Source of the DNA: an uncultured Holophagaceae bacterium
Lineage (GTDB): Bacteria; Acidobacteriota; Holophagae; Holophagales; Holophagaceae
Direction of reading: 5' to 3'
Assembly: GCA_903913215.1 (NCBI GenBank)
Contig: CAIWKE010000020.1
Coordinates: forward strand, 31,496-95,495
Length of the DNA stretch: 64,000 nucleotides
Each line of letters opens with the position of its first letter. Within the stretch, counting starts at the first letter, position 1. The notes under the pieces were generated by a model. The model was not told the DNA's origin. It saw nothing but the letters and a program-made list of their open reading frames with translations, and made no database searches. A program made the translations under genes and the position numbers. Below are positions 62,540-64,000 of this stretch, in pieces.

Positions 62540-64000
62540 TTGAGTGAAACCGAAGCTCCTATCGAAGGATTAAATCGACTGAACGCCTTGTGCGACGAGG
62601 GAAGGCATGCGGACGCGGAAACACAGGCTCGTGCCTTCTTGGGGGAGTTTCCTCGGTCGGGGCAGGCATGGCATGTCCTGGGTCTTGCCCTCAATGCTCA
62701 AGGAAAGCCGGCAATTGATGCCCTGGAGCGAGCGGCGGAACTCCTGCCCGATCGGCCAGATGTCTTCTGTAATCTGGGGATCGTTCTGGAAATGGAGGGC
62801 CGGACCAAGGATGCAGAAGCCAATTATCGCAAGGCAGTGGTGTTGAATCCCTGGTTTCCCACGGCCCACTGCAATCTGGGGGTCATCCAGGAACGGGAGG
62901 GCCTGAACAAAGAGGCGGAGGCCAATTTTCGTAAAGCGGTGGCCTTGGACCCCTGGTTTTCCACCGCCCACTACAACCTTGGCCTTGCCTTGCGGAAGCA
63001 GGGGTTGTTTGAGGAGGCCCTGGAGAGCTTCCGTGCGGCTCTTGCGATTGATCCCACCCACCATGATGCAAGCCATGGCATGGAATATGTGCTCTCCCGG
63101 GAAGGCCGACTCGTAGATGCTGAGGAGCATTGCCGCAGGATCCTGAGGTTTAAACCCGACTTTGCAGAAATGCGACAACTCCTCTCAAAAAATTTGGCAT
63201 ACAAGTCTGATTACACGGAAGTCCTACAGGAAAGTGATCGCGCGTTCGAAGCGCAGGCAGTCCTCCCCTGGATGTGGGCACAACGGCTATACAGCCTTTC
63301 TTACCATCCTGATCTCAGCGCCGAGGCCATCTATAAAGAATTCGTGAGATGGGGGGACAGGTTTCCAGAGCCCCGCGTGAACTTTCACTCTCATGATCGC
63401 AACCCAAACCGACGTTTGCGCATCGGCTATGTTTCTCCAGATTTCAGGAAGCACACTTCCCGCTTCTATTTCTGGCCCCTATTCCAGAACCACGACCGGG
63501 AATCCTTTGAACTGTTCGCCTATTCCAATGTCGAACACGAGGTGGCCTGGACCCGTCTATTCAAGGGGCAGTTCGAGCACTGGCGTGATATCCAGTCGCT
63601 GGACGACGAGGCGGCGGCAGCGTTGGTGCGGGCAGATGGTATCGATATTCTAGTGGACCTGTGTGGCCACATGGACGGTGATAGGTTGGGCCTGTTCGCC
63701 CTGAAACCGGCCCCCATCCAGGCGACCTGGCTTGGGTCTGCCTGGACCACAGGCTTGAAGGCCATAGATTATGTGCTTTTTGATCCCTACGTCGCTCCCG
63801 AAGGCACTCTGACCCGCGAGAGCATCATTCGACTTCCGCACTCGTTCATGGTCTTTCGACCCAAGGAGGATGCTCCGGAACTCCAGGCCCCGCCTTGCCA
63901 AAAGAATGGGTTCGTCACTTTTGGTTATTCGGGCCGCACCGAGCGACTGAACCACCGGACCTTCAGGGTTTGGGGCGAGATCCTCAAGCGTCTCCCAGAT
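62540..64000 (+). CDS. TPR protein with O-GlcNAc-transferase-like (SPINDLY-type) domain, cut by right edge
   Basis: At least 487 residues visible. Residues ~10-180 are TPR repeats (FCNLGIVLEMEGRTKDAEANY; HCNLGVIQEREGLNKEAEANF; HYNLGLALRKQGLFEEALESF). From ~285 the glycosyltransferase-41 domain begins: LRIGYVSPDFRKHTSRFYF, DGIDILVDLCGHMDGDRL, KPAPIQATWLGSAWTTGL. HTAxNRL-type is HMDGDRL here. The start is TTG (62540) with GGAGG 4 nt upstream. Base composition is visibly less GC-rich than the genes to its left. No stop before 64000. Homologues glycosylate proteins; the target here is unknown. Confidence 0.85.
   Translation, partial: MSETEAPIEGLNRLNALCDEGRHADAETQARAFLGEFPRSGQAWHVLGLALNAQGKPAIDALERAAELLPDRPDVFCNLGIVLEMEGRTKDAEANYRKAVVLNPWFPTAHCNLGVIQEREGLNKEAEANFRKAVALDPWFSTAHYNLGLALRKQGLFEEALESFRAALAIDPTHHDASHGMEYVLSREGRLVDAEEHCRRILRFKPDFAEMRQLLSKNLAYKSDYTEVLQESDRAFEAQAVLPWMWAQRLYSLSYHPDLSAEAIYKEFVRWGDRFPEPRVNFHSHDRNPNRRLRIGYVSPDFRKHTSRFYFWPLFQNHDRESFELFAYSNVEHEVAWTRLFKGQFEHWRDIQSLDDEAAAALVRADGIDILVDLCGHMDGDRLGLFALKPAPIQATWLGSAWTTGLKAIDYVLFDPYVAPEGTLTRESIIRLPHSFMVFRPKEDAPELQAPPCQKNGFVTFGYSGRTERLNHRTFRVWGEILKRLPD

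Overview
This window is a GC-rich bacterial chromosome segment centred on a probable replication origin. The core is rpmH-rnpA-yidC-khpB-mnmE on the minus strand, facing dnaA-dnaN-gyrB-gyrA on the plus strand. DnaA-box-like 9-mers lie between dnaA and dnaN (16266-16479). Four parS-like palindromes surround the origin (2138, 11494, 20265, 23118). The organism looks Gram-negative: YidC has a large periplasmic domain and there is a LolA-like protein. It uses ThyX and GatB. Gene content and codon use suggest Acidobacteriota, class Holophagae (Geothrix/Holophaga-like), but this is inference from memory and was not searched.

Layout. 1-10.7 kb: truncated lon, a two-gene bd-type cytochrome locus (CydA-like proteins, one carrying a cytochrome c domain), ftsY-ribD, a PLP sulfur enzyme overlapping a ThiS-like sulfur carrier, gatB and small membrane or secreted proteins. 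10.7-23 kb: origin region. 23-37.7 kb: housekeeping genes (glyA, purB, lipA, thiG), a catalytically dead Asd-like protein next to a four-cluster ferredoxin, a KimA-type K+ transporter, an MFS transporter, a secreted barnase-type RNase with its barstar, and a TetR regulator. 37.7-46.3 kb: a lysine/diaminopimelate operon preceded by what reads as a lysine riboswitch: dapE-asd-lysC-dapB-dapA-dapD mostly joined by stop/start overlaps, then an aminotransferase and a fold-type III decarboxylase. 46.3-54.9 kb: an FHA/TPR pair, LolA-like and YycJ-like proteins, a CPBP protease, tandem TPR paralogues and an acyl-CoA carboxyltransferase. 55-64 kb: aspartase fused to a cyclic-nucleotide-binding domain, a secreted HIT protein, transaldolase, thyX, a class V aminotransferase, a DUF192 protein, a degenerate metallophosphoesterase, a TauE/SafE permease, and a sigma-54-type promoter in front of a TPR/O-GlcNAc-transferase-like gene cut by the right edge.

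Intergenic gaps repeatedly carry palindromes built from CCACGAAG, CACCAAG or GCAGAGAA words, suggesting a dispersed repeat family. I found no tRNA, rRNA, CRISPR array, insertion sequence or prophage. No gap without an annotated feature exceeds 300 bases. The most noteworthy items are the lysine riboswitch with its operon, the cNMP-domain aspartase, the parS sites (two inside genes), the ThiS-like/PLP-enzyme pair and the bd-type cytochrome with a c-heme domain.
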